A DNA stretch of 64,000 bases from Portulaca oleracea (Eukaryota > Streptophyta > Magnoliopsida > Caryophyllales > Portulacaceae): assembly GCA_029582165.1 (NCBI GenBank), contig CM055870.1, positions 1,593,298 through 1,657,297 on the forward strand. Direction: 5' to 3'. How positions within the stretch are numbered: the first letter of the stretch is position 1; every line of letters begins with the position of its first letter. The translations under genes were made by a program, and so were the position numbers. Under the pieces are notes generated by a model. The model saw only the letters and a program-made list of their open reading frames with translations. It made no database searches and was not told the origin of the DNA. Shown one piece after another: positions 1 through 11,169 of this stretch.

Positions 1-134
1 ACACAACTCTCCAAAAAAAATATTCCCTCTAAAAACACAATTCTCAAAAAAACATTATAATTTATCATAACTTATCCAAATCTAACTATTTAAACTTGAA
101 AATAACTCATTCAAAGAACATGACCTATATATTG
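1..134 (+). repeat. Partial copy of a small MITE-like repeat, cut by the window edge
   Basis: This stretch aligns by eye with the middle and right part of the repeat at 1731-1867. Shared blocks are an ACACAATTCTC-like segment, ATTATAATTTATCATAACTTATCC, and CATTCAAAGAACA at the end. A third copy lies inverted at 28780-28945. The left end is outside the window, so no target duplication can be checked. Confidence 0.45.
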
Positions 135-398
135 ATAAAGTATGCCACATTCAAGAGTAAGTATTGATATGGTTATGAAATTGTATTTTTATGCTATTTG
201 ATAACGAAAATGATATATATCTTGGGGTGCCCAAAAATATTTTTCCAACTCAATGTTATTCCCAAAAAAAAAAAAAAAAAACAACTCAATGGAAACTTTC
301 CAAATGTTAAGTTGCCCCTTGAATACTCTTGCTTCAAAATCTTTGACCATTTGACTTTACCGTGTATTCTTCTTTCCTTTTTCAAGCACCACCGTACG

Positions 399-407
399 TA
401 TATATAA
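399..407 (+). promoter_or_regulatory. TATA box candidate
   Basis: TATATATAA lies about 75 bases upstream of the ATG at 480 and is followed by a C/A-rich leader (about 410-479) typical of plant 5' UTRs. It supports transcription of the weak small-gene candidate downstream. Confidence 0.4.
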
Positions 408-479
408 ACCCCATATATCTCCCTCTCCAACAACCACCACTCTTCATCATCCCATACCAACGTACTGCTGAGTTTGATC

Positions 480-718
480 ATGGGAAACCGCCATTGTTGC
501 TGCTTCACAACAACAGAGCCGCCAAAAGTGGCGGATTCCGGAGCCTCAACCACATGATGGCCGCCCAAAGCCACCATGAATCCATTGATCCCAAAAAGCT
601 TTACTTGCTGCTGTCTACGGAGAAGTTCAATTCTAGGGTTTCCGACGTTGACATTGACACCGTCCGCTACGTTTCTTCCAGCAACAAGAAAGTTGTGAAT
701 GTGCATCCGGCAAGTTAA
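480..718 (+). CDS. Possible small gene with two overlapping short ORFs
   Basis: I do not recognise this gene. A TATA box and C/A-rich leader precede an ATG at 480 that opens a 25-codon ORF starting MGNRHCCC; MG plus cysteines resembles an N-myristoylation/palmitoylation start. Its TGA (555-557) overlaps, as ATGA, the ATG at 554 of a second ORF in another frame, 54 codons to 718. That ORF is hydrophilic, contains DPKKLYLLLS, and is in the same frame as an open stretch from 362. After the TGA the first frame also stays open to about 694. Either this is one small protein gene with a frameshift or a readthrough, or the first ORF is an upstream ORF. Downstream sequence looks like an AT-rich 3' UTR. 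Composition is richer in GC than the flanks. Existence of a product is uncertain. Confidence 0.3.
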
Positions 719-1730
719 ATAATTAGGGCAAAGAGTGTTTGTAATCGTTCATTCATTCAATTGTTTTGTACTCCGTATATATGTAGCTCCATTGACTATT
801 CATGCAATGTTGCTAGTTAAATCCAGTCATCTTCAAACAAGTTATCTTTCTGTTTATTGATGCTGTAATTCGTGGTTAATTAGAATGACATTCATAATCA
901 AATGGTTGTGACTGAGAGTTGGCGGTGGGAACACTCGAGAATTGTTTTTGAAGTTAGGATTTTATAATGCAATACCTTTATTTTAAATAGTTAATCACCA
1001 TAGTTTTTAATTCTTTTTTTTAACGAAATATATTAAATTCATGAATCTACTGATATTAAAAACAACAATGTAATAACAAGAATTGGTATCTACATATATA
1101 AAACTTGTAAATTAAAATAATTTATTTTCTACTTGTAAAATATTTTAAAGCTGTTCATAGATACCAATGTAGCATGGCTTAAGGCCTAGTGACTGGTGTC
1201 ACTTCAATTTAGTGAATAGCCCAACAGTTAGCCCACCACTCCACGCAATTTAAAGCCCGCTAACAAATAGTAAAAAACAACAAGAAAGTGAATGGCCCAA
1301 AAATTAGCCCAGTAGTCAAGCCGCACCCAATGATGCAATATATAGATTTTTTATTTTATTGGCATTATTAATTAACAAACAGTATTTTTTTTTCCCCTGT
1401 GAAAGGAGGCAGAAATATGTATGATGATAATATATATCTCGGAGAAGGACAATTTTAAAATATTTTACCTAAATTTAAATGATTTCCTTGAATATTTTCT
1501 ATGAGTCCTATAAAATTAGTTTCTGTATGTACAAATAGTTATATCGGCGAATATAAAGTTGCATACATGTAACAAATGAATCTTCCTACATTCCACAAAA
1601 GCCAAACAAGCGGTTATATTACCATCGTCAAATTTTCATACTGTATGCCTAAGTGTTACGACAACAATGACTCCTTTTACTTGCCTCATTTATGTGAAGT
1701 TTCGAATGTTTGTGTATTTACATGCATCTT
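719..1730. other. Intergenic, AT-rich
   Basis: No coding potential or RNA gene seen. Short open frames here lack family resemblance and codon bias. Confidence 0.6.
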
Positions 1731-1867
1731 GGGCCCTATTTTTCGGATTGGTATCTCTAACCAATCCAATTCAATATAAACCTTACACAATTCCCAAAAA
1801 AATATCATAACTTATCTAATCCAATCCATCGAAACTTGATTTTATCCAATCCAAAGAACACAAAAAC
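1731..1867 (+). repeat. Small MITE-like repeat (GGATTGG family)
   Basis: Begins GGGCCCTATTTTTCGGATTGG and ends near CCAATCCAAAGAACA, so the ends are inverted copies of a CTTTGGATTGG motif. The body matches the inverted repeat at 28780-28945 over most of its length and the partial copy at 1-134. Boundaries are approximate and no target duplication is certain, so the superfamily is not assigned. Confidence 0.5.
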
Positions 1868-2361
1868 ACGTCTAGGAAAGGTGGGGGCAAGAAGTTGAAT
1901 GAGTTGTAAGCAAACAATTAGAAGAGATGTTAAATGGAGGAAGAATTGAGAAAGGGATTTGATGGACAACAATAAAAGAGCACTACTGGACAAGATTTTG
2001 AGGACAGCATGGTCCCTCCAATTCGTATTGCTATTTGTTCCATTCCATCATATGCTTTGTTTGGATGAATATTGCCTTATAATAATCAAATCATTCAATT
2101 CCATCTTCAATCTCAAACCATCAATACAAAAAAAAGTGCAACCCTCAATGACCCTACAAAGCCGCAACTTGCTCGAGTAACAACATTCAACCTACAACGT
2201 ACAAATCAACTTGAGGAGTTTGCCACTTGTCCTCATTAATACTCACCTCAAGGCTCAAGGTTCCATTGGCCCTTATTTATTAATCACTTTGAGAGATTGA
2301 AATGATATCATGATAATTAATTAAATCGCAAAAATAATTAGAAGAAACATAGAGTATATAT

Positions 2362-2932
2362 GTACTAATTAGGTTTTTACCCTTTTAAGTTTTGAGAAAA
2401 TAGGATTTTACCCCTCAGATTTTAAAAATTAGGTTAATTTATCCTACCTCAACTTTGAACTAAGTAATAAATTCTCACCTTACCTTTGTATGAAAGATTA
2501 AATACATCCTTTTTTAGATGAAGTTAGTGTTTACATTAATGTGAATTGACCAAATGTCCTCCATTTAAAAACCTATTTGCACACGTGACAAATTAAACTC
2601 ATCCCACCTTTCTTCATTTTCGTTCAATATCTGAGTTTTCATTCTTTGGTCCATCCAGTGTTTTGAGCAGAACAACCTTAACGACGATGAAAGGAGAGCC
2701 GACACTTTGTTATTCTTTTTTGGGAGGGGTAAATATGTCTTTTGTTACTTTAAATTAGGGTCATGTCATACTTTTACACCCTTCTAGAGGTCGGGGTAGT
2801 TTTTTCTTCCATCGAAAAAGGGGTAAAATAATTATAAGTTTAAATTTGAGGTAGCGTAAACCTAATTTCTAAAACTTGGAGGGTAAAATCCTACTTTCTC
2901 AAAACTTTAAGGGGTAAAAACTTAATTAGTTC
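2362..2932. mobile_element. Mutator-like MITE with about 95-bp terminal inverted repeats
   Basis: The left arm (GTACTAATTAGGTTTTTACC...) is matched by the reverse complement of the right arm (GAACTAATTAAGTTTTTACC...). The match continues for about 95 bases with scattered differences, including a shared TAGGATTTTACCC block. The element is flanked by a 10-bp direct repeat GAGTATATAT at 2352-2361 and 2933-2942. Long arms plus a 9-10 bp duplication are typical of Mutator-like elements. There is no transposase, so it is non-autonomous. An ACGACGATGAAAGGAGAGCC segment in the middle (about 2681-2700) is not AT-rich. Confidence 0.8.
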
Positions 2933-4707
2933 GAGTATATATCTATTGAGATTATTCAAGGAATTAATGTCCTGTTTTGAGATGATAAAGTAAAAGGCAT
3001 ATCGTAAGATAAAAGTAAAGTAAGGTATGTAAAATAGTAGAGACAGGTAAATGCCACATTACTTTTTTTCATTTTTTTTTAAAAAAATTGTGAGTTGAAC
3101 AAAGAATTCTAAATATAAATTATGTAAAAATAAATTGGATATGATAAGTAAGATAAAGACAAGTTAAGATACAGTAAACTAAAGTAAGGATTGTACTTTG
3201 CAATTCCAAAAAAACAGGGCCTTAAATAAAAGAAAAATTATTGATTTATCATAAAATTTATCCACTAACAAATTAAGGTTAGGTCAATGCTCTGTGATAC
3301 ATAGGGGGTTTGGTTTGGTTGTCAGCTTTTTTGGGTAGCTTTTAGATTTTTGATATTGTTAACTTTTTGACCAACATGAAAAAGTTATCTAAAGTATTTA
3401 ATAACAAGCTTTTCATATTAACTTTTTGGACCCAATAAGTTAATTTTCAAAAAGTTACTTGAAGAAACTTTTTGTTGTAGCTTTGACAAAAACTAGTTTA
3501 CAAAACACATTTCATGCAATCAACTAACCTAGACATCTAAAGTCAAACAGTTAATCTAAACACCTATTAGCTAATAGCTAACAACTGATTGTGAAACAAG
3601 GTCATAATATATATAATGCGGGTCATTTTATAAGTAGATGTTTAATTACATGTATAATTTTGAGACACCTAGGGGGATAGGCGTCTAATCGGTGTATATA
3701 GCACCGTATTTTTGTCTTTTGTGATTTGTAAACAGGTCATGGAAGGGATTGTTTGGGTGGCCTGATGTTGCAACATTCACCTTCACCTTCACCATCAGGC
3801 ATCAGCTTCACCCAGTTTATCTCTTTGACTTTAATATTATGGTATTTGTGTTCAAATCTGGCTACTTGAAAACTAATAGCATGAGTGATCAAGACCTTCT
3901 AACCTGCATGCTTATCCTTTCCTACATCCACAAAGTAATGAATAATAAAACAAATAGAAATGAGCCATCATAACACATTATGATTATAATTTCTTTGTTT
4001 TTCACTGTGTTTCTTCTATCCATTCATGGTGGTTCCCCACTTCTGCCCTTTTTGTTTCTTCGAACAAAACTTATCTAGCTTCATAACAATTACATATATT
4101 TTACCACACATAAATCTATAATATAAATATGCACAAAGTAAACATTGTTATAAAATTTATTAATATTTTTAAATTTATTGATTATTTATACAAATTCCTC
4201 ACATAAAAATTCGACTTATTTAATGCACGTGGCAGATTTAGGCATGTCCATTATGTGGTGTATGGTATAATTTGCGTTATAGCCTTTAAATTATGTCGGT
4301 GCAAGCAATTTATAAAAGCCAATAATAAATCTTAATTACTATATTTCATATTGATGTTTTAAATTATAAAATTGAATAAATTTAATATGTTCTGTTCTAA
4401 TAACAATAACTACCTACTCCACATCATTTCACTAACACAAGTTCTGTTCTTATAGTAATCAAACATAAAACTACATATAAAATTATAAATTATGTCGATT
4501 AAAATTCATATGTAATATATATAGAAACATGATTTCATGCATACACAAATGAATTATATTTGTTTCCCATTTAAAGAAGTAAAAATGGCTAGGTAGATAT
4601 TCTATCTAAAGCAATAGGAACCCATGGATAACCGGAAAAGCAAGACAAAAAGATGTGATGAGCAATGTAAATGCAATGGACCTAATGGTAATGACTAATT
4701 TTATATA
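2933..4707. other. Intergenic with weak transposon remnants
   Basis: Apart from the element at 2968-3221, the stretch 3305-3595 looks like a hAT-type MITE remnant. It starts near GGGGGTTTGGTTTGGTTGTCAGC and ends with TTAGCTAATAGCTAACAACTGATTGTG, the same motifs seen in the fragment at 31190-31307. No genes seen; the rest is AT-rich. Confidence 0.45.
2968..3221. mobile_element. Possible MITE with TTAA flanks
   Basis: The left end TGTCCTGTTTTGAG and the right end AAAACAGGGC are short inverted copies. Both are flanked by TTAA (2964-2967 and 3222-3225). The interior is rich in GATAAAGTAAGG-like words. The arms match only over about 12 bases, so this is tentative. Confidence 0.35.
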
Positions 4708-5120
4708 GGATTATTGGACGCCAATAATATCAACTTTGGGGGTATTGGAGACTAATAATATAAACTATTTTCTTGGACACTAGTAGTATCAACTATCGAC
4801 CTATTTTCCTCCAACAGTACACGATTGAGTTGTTATAGTTTTAACTCATCGGAAAGATGACGTGACTCCATGATGTGTGGCGTTGAAGGCAGAGGTTGGG
4901 TAGAAAATGTTGACGTGGACACTAACATGTCTTCCATGTCACATATTATGGAGTTACATAATCTTTTCGATGAGTTAAAACCATAACAATTTGACGATGT
5001 ACTGTTAGAGGAAAATATGTCAATAGTTCATACTGCTAGTGTACAAGAAAATAGTTTGTATTATTATTATTATTAATATCCAATACCCCCAAAGTTGGTA
5101 TTATTGATGTCCAAAAACCC
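4708..5120. mobile_element. Mutator-like fold-back MITE with very long arms
   Basis: Nearly the whole element is two inverted arms of about 190 bases. The left arm begins GGATTATTGGACGCCAATAA and the reverse complement of the right end begins GGGTTTTTGGACATCAATAA. Both continue through ACTTTGGGGGTATTGG, a short tandem of related ACTAATAATA units, and a TTTTAACTCATCG block. A 9-bp TTTTATATA repeat (10 with the next G) flanks it at 4699-4707 and 5121-5129. No ORF. Arm similarity is high enough to fold into a long hairpin, a possible small-RNA source. Confidence 0.8.
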
Positions 5121-5129
5121 TTTTATATA

Positions 5130-6090
5130 GTAGATTATAATATGTAATAAAAAAGCAACACTTAAAATTGTTAAAACTGAATTTAAAATTTTATAGCGAC
5201 TTATGGCTTAAAAAGGATGGAGTATCAATTTTGGGAGTTTAGGTCCACAGATTTTTGCCAAAACAGAAGGAAGCAAATAGCAATATTAAATGAATGTTGG
5301 GATCAAAACAGAGTTCTAAAGGCCAATCTTAGGCATATGTAATATATTCACATCATACACATATATATAAGTTAACATTATATTTCTGTTGCTTATAATT
5401 TCAGCAACTACCTAACTTATGAATTTCATGAATCATTATTGTTGAAATCCAAACTACTATGACATATTATCACAATTATGTAGGCCTGAGCATGATATGG
5501 TAATAGGGCTTCTTCTCGTCATTTTCATCTCAAAACAACTCACTGATGTAATTATATTGAATTTGATTAAATATGCTCTTAAACAATTGTTTTTTTTTAA
5601 AATAAAAAAGTTATCTTATGTAAATATCATCTCACTATAAATTTATTGTAACAACTATGTAATTGAAGAATAATAATATTAGGATAATTAGGAAACTCAT
5701 TAGCAGGAGAACATCTTAGTACTTGCAGTGACTGCTAATTAACAATATGTGCATAAACTTTGTGCTTCAAGGGGACTTGTTGAGGAGCTACAAAATTTTT
5801 ATTTATGAGACAAAAAGTACAGAAGAAGTGAGCTACTAATTAACAATCAGATGAGAGAAACAAAAGCATCACTAATCTTTCCAAATAAAAAGAAGGAAAA
5901 GAAAAAAAAAATGGCAGGACAAATTCTACCAGTCAGCCTCGATCTTCACCGCAGAAGAGAAGCTGGCTCCAAAGAATATTTACAGCACTCCCAGCTGCTG
6001 CTGCTGCTTTTGCTGAATTGCTACTTTTCTCCCTCCCTCACACTCACTCTTTCACAAATCCTACAAATTAACAAACAAACAAACAACCCT
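5130..6090. other. Intergenic, 3' flank of the PI4K gamma gene
   Basis: AT-rich. The 3' UTR and polyadenylation region of the minus-strand kinase gene should lie within roughly 5800-6090. A GGATGGAGTA motif near 5216-5225 resembles a Stowaway terminus, but I found no partner end. Confidence 0.5.
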
Positions 6091-7986
6091 TCAAAACTGG
6101 CATGAAGTTCCCAGCCTCTGCCTCTGCATGTGTCCCAATGTCACCGCTTTCCGCTTCTCGAATGCCGCAGGAAGAAGTTCCAGAACCTTCTCCAGGAACG
6201 CCCCCCACTCTTCCTCATTCATGTCACACACCTTCACGAAGCAAGCACTCGCGGGAACCTGCTCGTTCGCGCTCCTGTGCCCGGATGATGAGGAGGAGTA
6301 CCCATTTTCGGCGGGTTTTGCGAAGGAGAATTTGAGGTTCGTCTTTTCTCCTAGGCTGGTTGTTCTGAGGGATTTTGAGAGTTTCGAGACGACGGATGGG
6401 AGTTTTTCTGGGATTGGATGAACAGGCATCTCTTCACTGCTGTCGTCGCTGTCCTCTCCCTCGTCGAGATTTTCCTCCAGTTTCGACAGAGGGTTTCGAG
6501 AGTTCATCGCGAAGGGTGTTGATCTGGGGAAGAAATCATCCATTCTTGGAGAGAAGTCCCATTCGAGGTCGTCGCAGTCGATGTGGAACTGGAACTGATC
6601 ATCTTCGCCTGATCGATCCGACTTAGGCGTAAGAAGCTCCCTCTCAGCCACGAGCCGCCTTGCTTCAATGCAGACCAACTCCAGCTCGCTCGGCTCCTCC
6701 TCCCCTCCGCTGCGAAACTCCCGGGTCATCATCTCCCCAATCTCAGCAAGACACAGCCCGGATGCGGCGGCTTCCTTGAGGAAAATCGTGCAGAGGACCA
6801 AAACACGAAGGCAAGCTTCCCGAATCATGGGGAGCTCCAACCTCAGCATCTCACAGTCCTTGATCGGATCGAGGTTCCGAATGTACTCGAGCTCGTCCTC
6901 GGAGAACGGGATCGAAGCCTGCGGCCAATGGATCCACTCGAAGTAAGGATCCTCGAGACTCTCCGGCAAGCAAAGGCCATGATCGATGGGAATAAGCTCG
7001 ACCTGCCCGAATCTCCCACCGTTGCCGTCGAGCTTTCTAACGAGGAGGTTTCCGGCGTGGCGGTCGGTGTTGAAGATTCTAACGTCGAGAATCCCGATAC
7101 GGTGCACGGCGGAAACCGGGTAGCTCGAAGTCCCATGGTCGCTGGCGTCGAAATCATGCGGGATAAACTGCTGGAAAGATGCAAGTTTGCTGATCATCCC
7201 AGTGTTCGGAAGCTTGTTCCCGTTGACCCCATCGTTGATGTTGAAGATCGAGTGGGTGACTTTCACCAGTGCAGTCGCCGGCACGTTGGCGAAGTGATCG
7301 TGATCAAGAAGATACGCGGCCACTTCCCGGATCCCGGTCTCCCCGACCCGAACCGACGGCTTGAGCCCTGGCTGCCCGAGGGTCCGACCCACGAACCCCT
7401 TCGGATTGTTGGGCGCAAACGGCTCCTCATCCGTGGGCTTAACAATGGCGACACTCTCCCCTCGAATGTTCCGGAAGTAGTACGCCCCGCCGAGCCCGCT
7501 GTGAACCGGCAAGGGCTCCACGCCATTCTTGATCGCCTTGACGATCTCCTTGACCCGCTGCCTGGTCCCCAGGAAGCGGTCCGAGTGGCCGAGGACCTCG
7601 ATCGGACCGCCGCTCTTGTCCTTGCTCTGCTGGAGGTCGCCGCCCCGGGGGGAGAGGCACGGGGTGGAGGAGCTCCGGTGCATCTGCCCCCGGGTCAGGA
7701 GGAGGGGCGAGTCGGGCCGGATCGCATCCAGGTCGTTTTTCAACACCATGTCGCCGTAGGTCAACGAGGTCTCGTCTGTAGGGACATGGAGGGCGATCTG
7801 CAGGCGGCGTTTGACCGTGTGGACGTTGTCGGTCCGGTCAAGGTCCATCCCGAGGACGCACCCGGTCTCGGTCTGGACGAAGACGCGCCGCCGTCCGGTG
7901 GGGTGCCAGTCGCCTGAGAAGGGGTGGCTCCTGAGAACTCCGACAGGCGCCTGGGTCTGAACCGGGCTTTCCAAAGTCCGAGACAT
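6091..7986 (-). CDS. PI4KG: Phosphatidylinositol 4-kinase gamma (PI4K gamma 5/6/7-like)
   Basis: Encodes 631 aa. Residues 33-98 form a ubiquitin-like domain, followed by the conserved linker MHRSSSTPCLSP (102-113). The PI3/4-kinase-type domain spans about 155-420. It has a glycine-rich GLGGAYYFRN (164-173), probable ATP lysine K183 in VAIVKP, the catalytic loop FNTDRHAGNLL (305-315; D308, N313) and IDHG (334-337). The C-terminal third is acidic and serine-rich. Order, length and an uninterrupted reading frame match plant gamma 5-7 members. Plant gamma kinases are known more as protein kinases, for example on UFD1 and RPN10, than as lipid kinases. I start at MSRTLESPVQTQ (7986), as in relatives; the frame stays open 50 codons further upstream, but that part looks like leader. 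The gene is much richer in GC than its surroundings, which creates long false ORFs on the opposite strand. Confidence 0.95.
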   Translation of the reverse strand: MSRTLESPVQTQAPVGVLRSHPFSGDWHPTGRRRVFVQTETGCVLGMDLDRTDNVHTVKRRLQIALHVPTDETSLTYGDMVLKNDLDAIRPDSPLLLTRGQMHRSSSTPCLSPRGGDLQQSKDKSGGPIEVLGHSDRFLGTRQRVKEIVKAIKNGVEPLPVHSGLGGAYYFRNIRGESVAIVKPTDEEPFAPNNPKGFVGRTLGQPGLKPSVRVGETGIREVAAYLLDHDHFANVPATALVKVTHSIFNINDGVNGNKLPNTGMISKLASFQQFIPHDFDASDHGTSSYPVSAVHRIGILDVRIFNTDRHAGNLLVRKLDGNGGRFGQVELIPIDHGLCLPESLEDPYFEWIHWPQASIPFSEDELEYIRNLDPIKDCEMLRLELPMIREACLRVLVLCTIFLKEAAASGLCLAEIGEMMTREFRSGGEEEPSELELVCIEARRLVAERELLTPKSDRSGEDDQFQFHIDCDDLEWDFSPRMDDFFPRSTPFAMNSRNPLSKLEENLDEGEDSDDSSEEMPVHPIPEKLPSVVSKLSKSLRTTSLGEKTNLKFSFAKPAENGYSSSSSGHRSANEQVPASACFVKVCDMNEEEWGAFLEKVLELLPAAFEKRKAVTLGHMQRQRLGTSCQF

Positions 7987-8070
7987 TGTCGCCGACGATG
8001 ATGCAGAGCTGCGATCGTCTCGCACAGCTTGCAGTAGCGGTGGCCGGAAAAGGGACCCCGTTTTGACTCG

Positions 8071-8657
8071 CTGACAAAAAACCCCTCCAAATTCAAACCA
8101 GATTGATGAAAAAAAACTCCAACAGGAACTAATCAAGAACCGATTAATCAGACAGCATGGGTAGCATTCAACGTCGTTGAAAACTCCGTGCAGAAAAAGG
8201 CTGAACCCAGGTGGGAATTTCAGTATGCTGAGCGTCTATCTGTCAAAGAAACAGAGTATCGAAATCAATCATGGAACTCTCCCAGATTATTCTGGATATT
8301 ATTATTATTATATACTATTAAAATTGGAAAAATATCTAATTAGCAAATCCTCCTCAAATATCATCCTTACACTTACAGAAAGTCATTAACCTTATCCACA
8401 ACATCAACAGAGCGATCTCTACACAACCTAGTGAATTTCAATAACAGATTCGTGTCGATTTACAGCTTTATATTCGCAATTCATTGCACCCTTCACTGAT
8501 AAGTAACACATAATTATCCAGTTATTCATGCAGTGGGTCTGTAAGTAAACTTTCCATCATCATCATCATCATGATTCATCACCAATTCACCATCAAATCA
8601 CACCAAAACCAAAAAGAATGCTCATGAGATTGATTTCATATAGCAGAGAGAACTGAC
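8071..8657 (-). other. Probable intron in the PI4K gamma 5' leader
   Basis: On the minus strand a TTTTTTGTCAG acceptor ends at 8071 and a CAG|GTCAGTT donor starts at 8657. This would place a non-coding first exon upstream of 8658. Inferred from splice motifs alone. Confidence 0.45.
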
Positions 8658-9611
8658 CTGAGAACAGATCTGAGCGATGAATACTGGGTATATAGATTGG
8701 GGTAAAGTGATTGATGATGTGTATGCATATAATAAGAAATCAGAATGGATAAGAAGGCTGTAAATGAGGAGTGTATATCCTAAAAATCTCCCCAAGAACC
8801 CAATATATCTGGCTATTCCCCAGGAGAGTGGGGTGGCTGCTCTATCTATCAAAGGATGAACAATATACTAACTGGGGAGAGGGTATTTTAAGGGGAACGG
8901 ATAGAGGGCCGCCAAATAGGGAGGGAAGGGATCCTGACTCAACCATGGTTAAAATTAACACTCATTGCTTAACCAGTGTCAACGTCCCAGTGTTTCTCTC
9001 TCTGGGTTTCAGGAAGGAACCCTCTAGAAGTAGAAAGACAAACGATGGCCGTCCGATGCAGCTGCTCTGGGTAGCCGTGGCGTCGATACACAACATGGGG
9101 GTTTTGTATTTGTCTCTATTTATTGATTAATCTTCTGAGGGCATTTTCGTCAATGGACTGTAGTGCGCAGTTTCTTCTTTTCCTTTTATTATTTTTCTCC
9201 CTTGTTTCCCTCATCTTGGATAAGCCCGGATTATTTTTTGTAACCTATAGATTTTTACATGACTAGGATTATCTTTGTTAAATATCTTTTCTAAATTTAT
9301 GAATATTTGATTAATTGATTTGGTATAATTTTATCCTATATCTTAGGCAATTTTCTTTTCTTATAGAATTAGGAAATTTTTGTAATGAGATATCTTTTCT
9401 TTTCTTTATTTTTATATTTTTTTAAAAAAAATATGCAAGGAGTTATCTTGTTAGATAGATGAGGTACTTAATAATAACTCCATTTTTTTCTTATAAAACT
9501 ATAGATTTATATTTAAATTGTAAAGTGATTAATGTGAATGTAATCATGCTTACAATTTACAATGGGGATGCAAATTATATGGACAGGGGTATAACTTTAA
9601 CCTAACAAATA
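8658..9611. other. Upstream region of PI4K gamma
   Basis: Probable non-coding first exon and promoter of the minus-strand kinase gene, within about 8658-9100, which is richer in GC. AT-rich beyond. The open frame at 8771-9130 has no family resemblance. Confidence 0.4.
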
Positions 9612-9774
9612 CTCCCTTTATTTTTGTTTCATCCATCATCTCCATTTCTTATCAATCAAACTTAAAGTATTATATGAGAAATTATTATAAAAAATATGAA
9701 AATTAGTAAAAGATGAGATGAAATGAAAAGGATGAATATACAAAAACAATGAATGTTGGATAAGGTTAAGGGAG
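9612..9774. mobile_element. Possible Stowaway-type MITE
   Basis: Starts TA|CTCCCTTTATTTTTG and ends AAGGGAG|TT, giving a 7-bp CTCCCTT inverted terminus with TA on one side. Body is AT-rich and non-coding. The right flank should be TA but reads TT. Confidence 0.4.
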
Positions 9775-10974
9775 TTGCCCAAGTAAATATACGTAGCTAG
9801 ATAAATACACATTATTATGAATAAGAATGTTGATAATATTTCCTTGAAAAGCCTAAACAAAGAAGGCTAATAATCAAGATGTTTCCACTTTCTTTTGTTT
9901 TTTCCATTTCTTTTCTCCTTTTTGGTGAATATATAACATTTGTGGAGTTATTGCTCATAGTTTTGACTGATCACAAATACATGCAATACAACGTACACAT
10001 ACTAGTAATAGTATTACTAAACATAATTAGTAATTAATCTAGACAAGTTCACGTACAAGATACATGGAATATCCAAAAAACAAAACGAGGACAGAGAAGA
10101 GTACTATTTCATGTTTCTTGACATTTATGTAAAGTAAAATAATAATGAGAATAAATTTTGTAGTAATTTATTACTACTTTATTAAAAATGGTTTAGTTTC
10201 TACTTTGTAAGACTCGGAGAAAATGCAAATGGATTGAAACAACACAAATAATAACCAGTGATAACAACCTTAATTCCTTTACCTTTGTTTTCTTTTTTTT
10301 ATCCTTAAGATTTTTGTTTAGTGGTGCTTGTATAAATTAAAATATCTAGGGTCTAACAAATATTTGACTTCAATCTCACTACCCTTGGAGGAAAAGAAAT
10401 GAAGTCTATCCATAGTTGCTTGGGGAAGGAGAGGTCAAATGACTTTGCAAGTTAAGATATGAAAAATGAACTAATAACTATACCAAAATTTGTTAAATTT
10501 TTTAAAATGTACCAAAATTTATGGATAACTTCAATTTATTAAAATTTATCAATTTTTGCTTAAATTTATTAAAATGTACCAAAATTTATCAAAAAATTAC
10601 CAAAGTTAAAAAATAAAAAAAATTGATATATTATTGTAAATTTTTCAAAAATTATCAAAATTTAACTTTTACCAAACTACTTTTTACCCATGAATTTTAC
10701 ATACCCTTAAACTTGTTTTTTCAAGAATATATGATCAAGTAAGATAGGATAAAAGGTAAGATAAAAAAAATATAAATAAATAATTGTCACATTATATTTT
10801 TTATTTTTTTAATAATTTCTGTGAATTAAATCACTACCTATTATCTAATGACCGAATGAAAACATATTACACATCAACTTTGTTTGTATCGCACAAATTA
10901 TATATATTAATTGTTCAACAAGATAAAGAGATTACAATTTCTTTGACAGAAAAACAATAAATTATGGAACATTA
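9775..10974. other. Intergenic, AT-rich
   Basis: No genes seen. 10480-10680 is low-complexity sequence built from AAATTTATCAAAA/TACCAAAATTT words. Confidence 0.55.
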
Positions 10975-11165
10975 AGGTGGGCCGAAGAAATTCCAGGGGC
11001 TATCCAATAACGAAATGATAAATAAACTGCCCCTGGATTTAGGAGTGGACAGAATATTGGGAGATTGGAAATGACGAAAATACCCTGGAGATGGTCCAGG
11101 TCCTGCGAATCGGCGAGTGGCTATGGGTGCCGCTTACCAGGGAGGTGAAGTGGACTATTTGCGGA
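10975..11165. other. GC-richer island with a hairpin
   Basis: A patch of balanced composition in very AT-rich DNA. TCCAGGGGC and GCCCCTGGA form a perfect 9-bp inverted repeat with about 28 bases between (near 10993-11038). A short CCTGGAGATGGTCCAGG fold follows near 11082-11098. No ORF or known RNA recognised. Confidence 0.4.
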
Positions 11166-11169
11166 ATCT

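Noticed and set aside
194..706. 170-codon minus-strand frame at the window start
   Set aside because: It overlaps the TATA-led plus-strand candidate, contains low-complexity runs (poly-F from a poly-A tract) and has no recognisable domain.
6928..7917. 329-codon open frame on the plus strand
   Set aside because: It is the mirror of the PI4K gamma coding strand; high GC at third positions removes stops. The composition is biased and no family resembles it.
8771..9130. 119-codon plus-strand frame upstream of the kinase gene
   Set aside because: It covers the probable leader and promoter of the minus-strand gene and matches no family.
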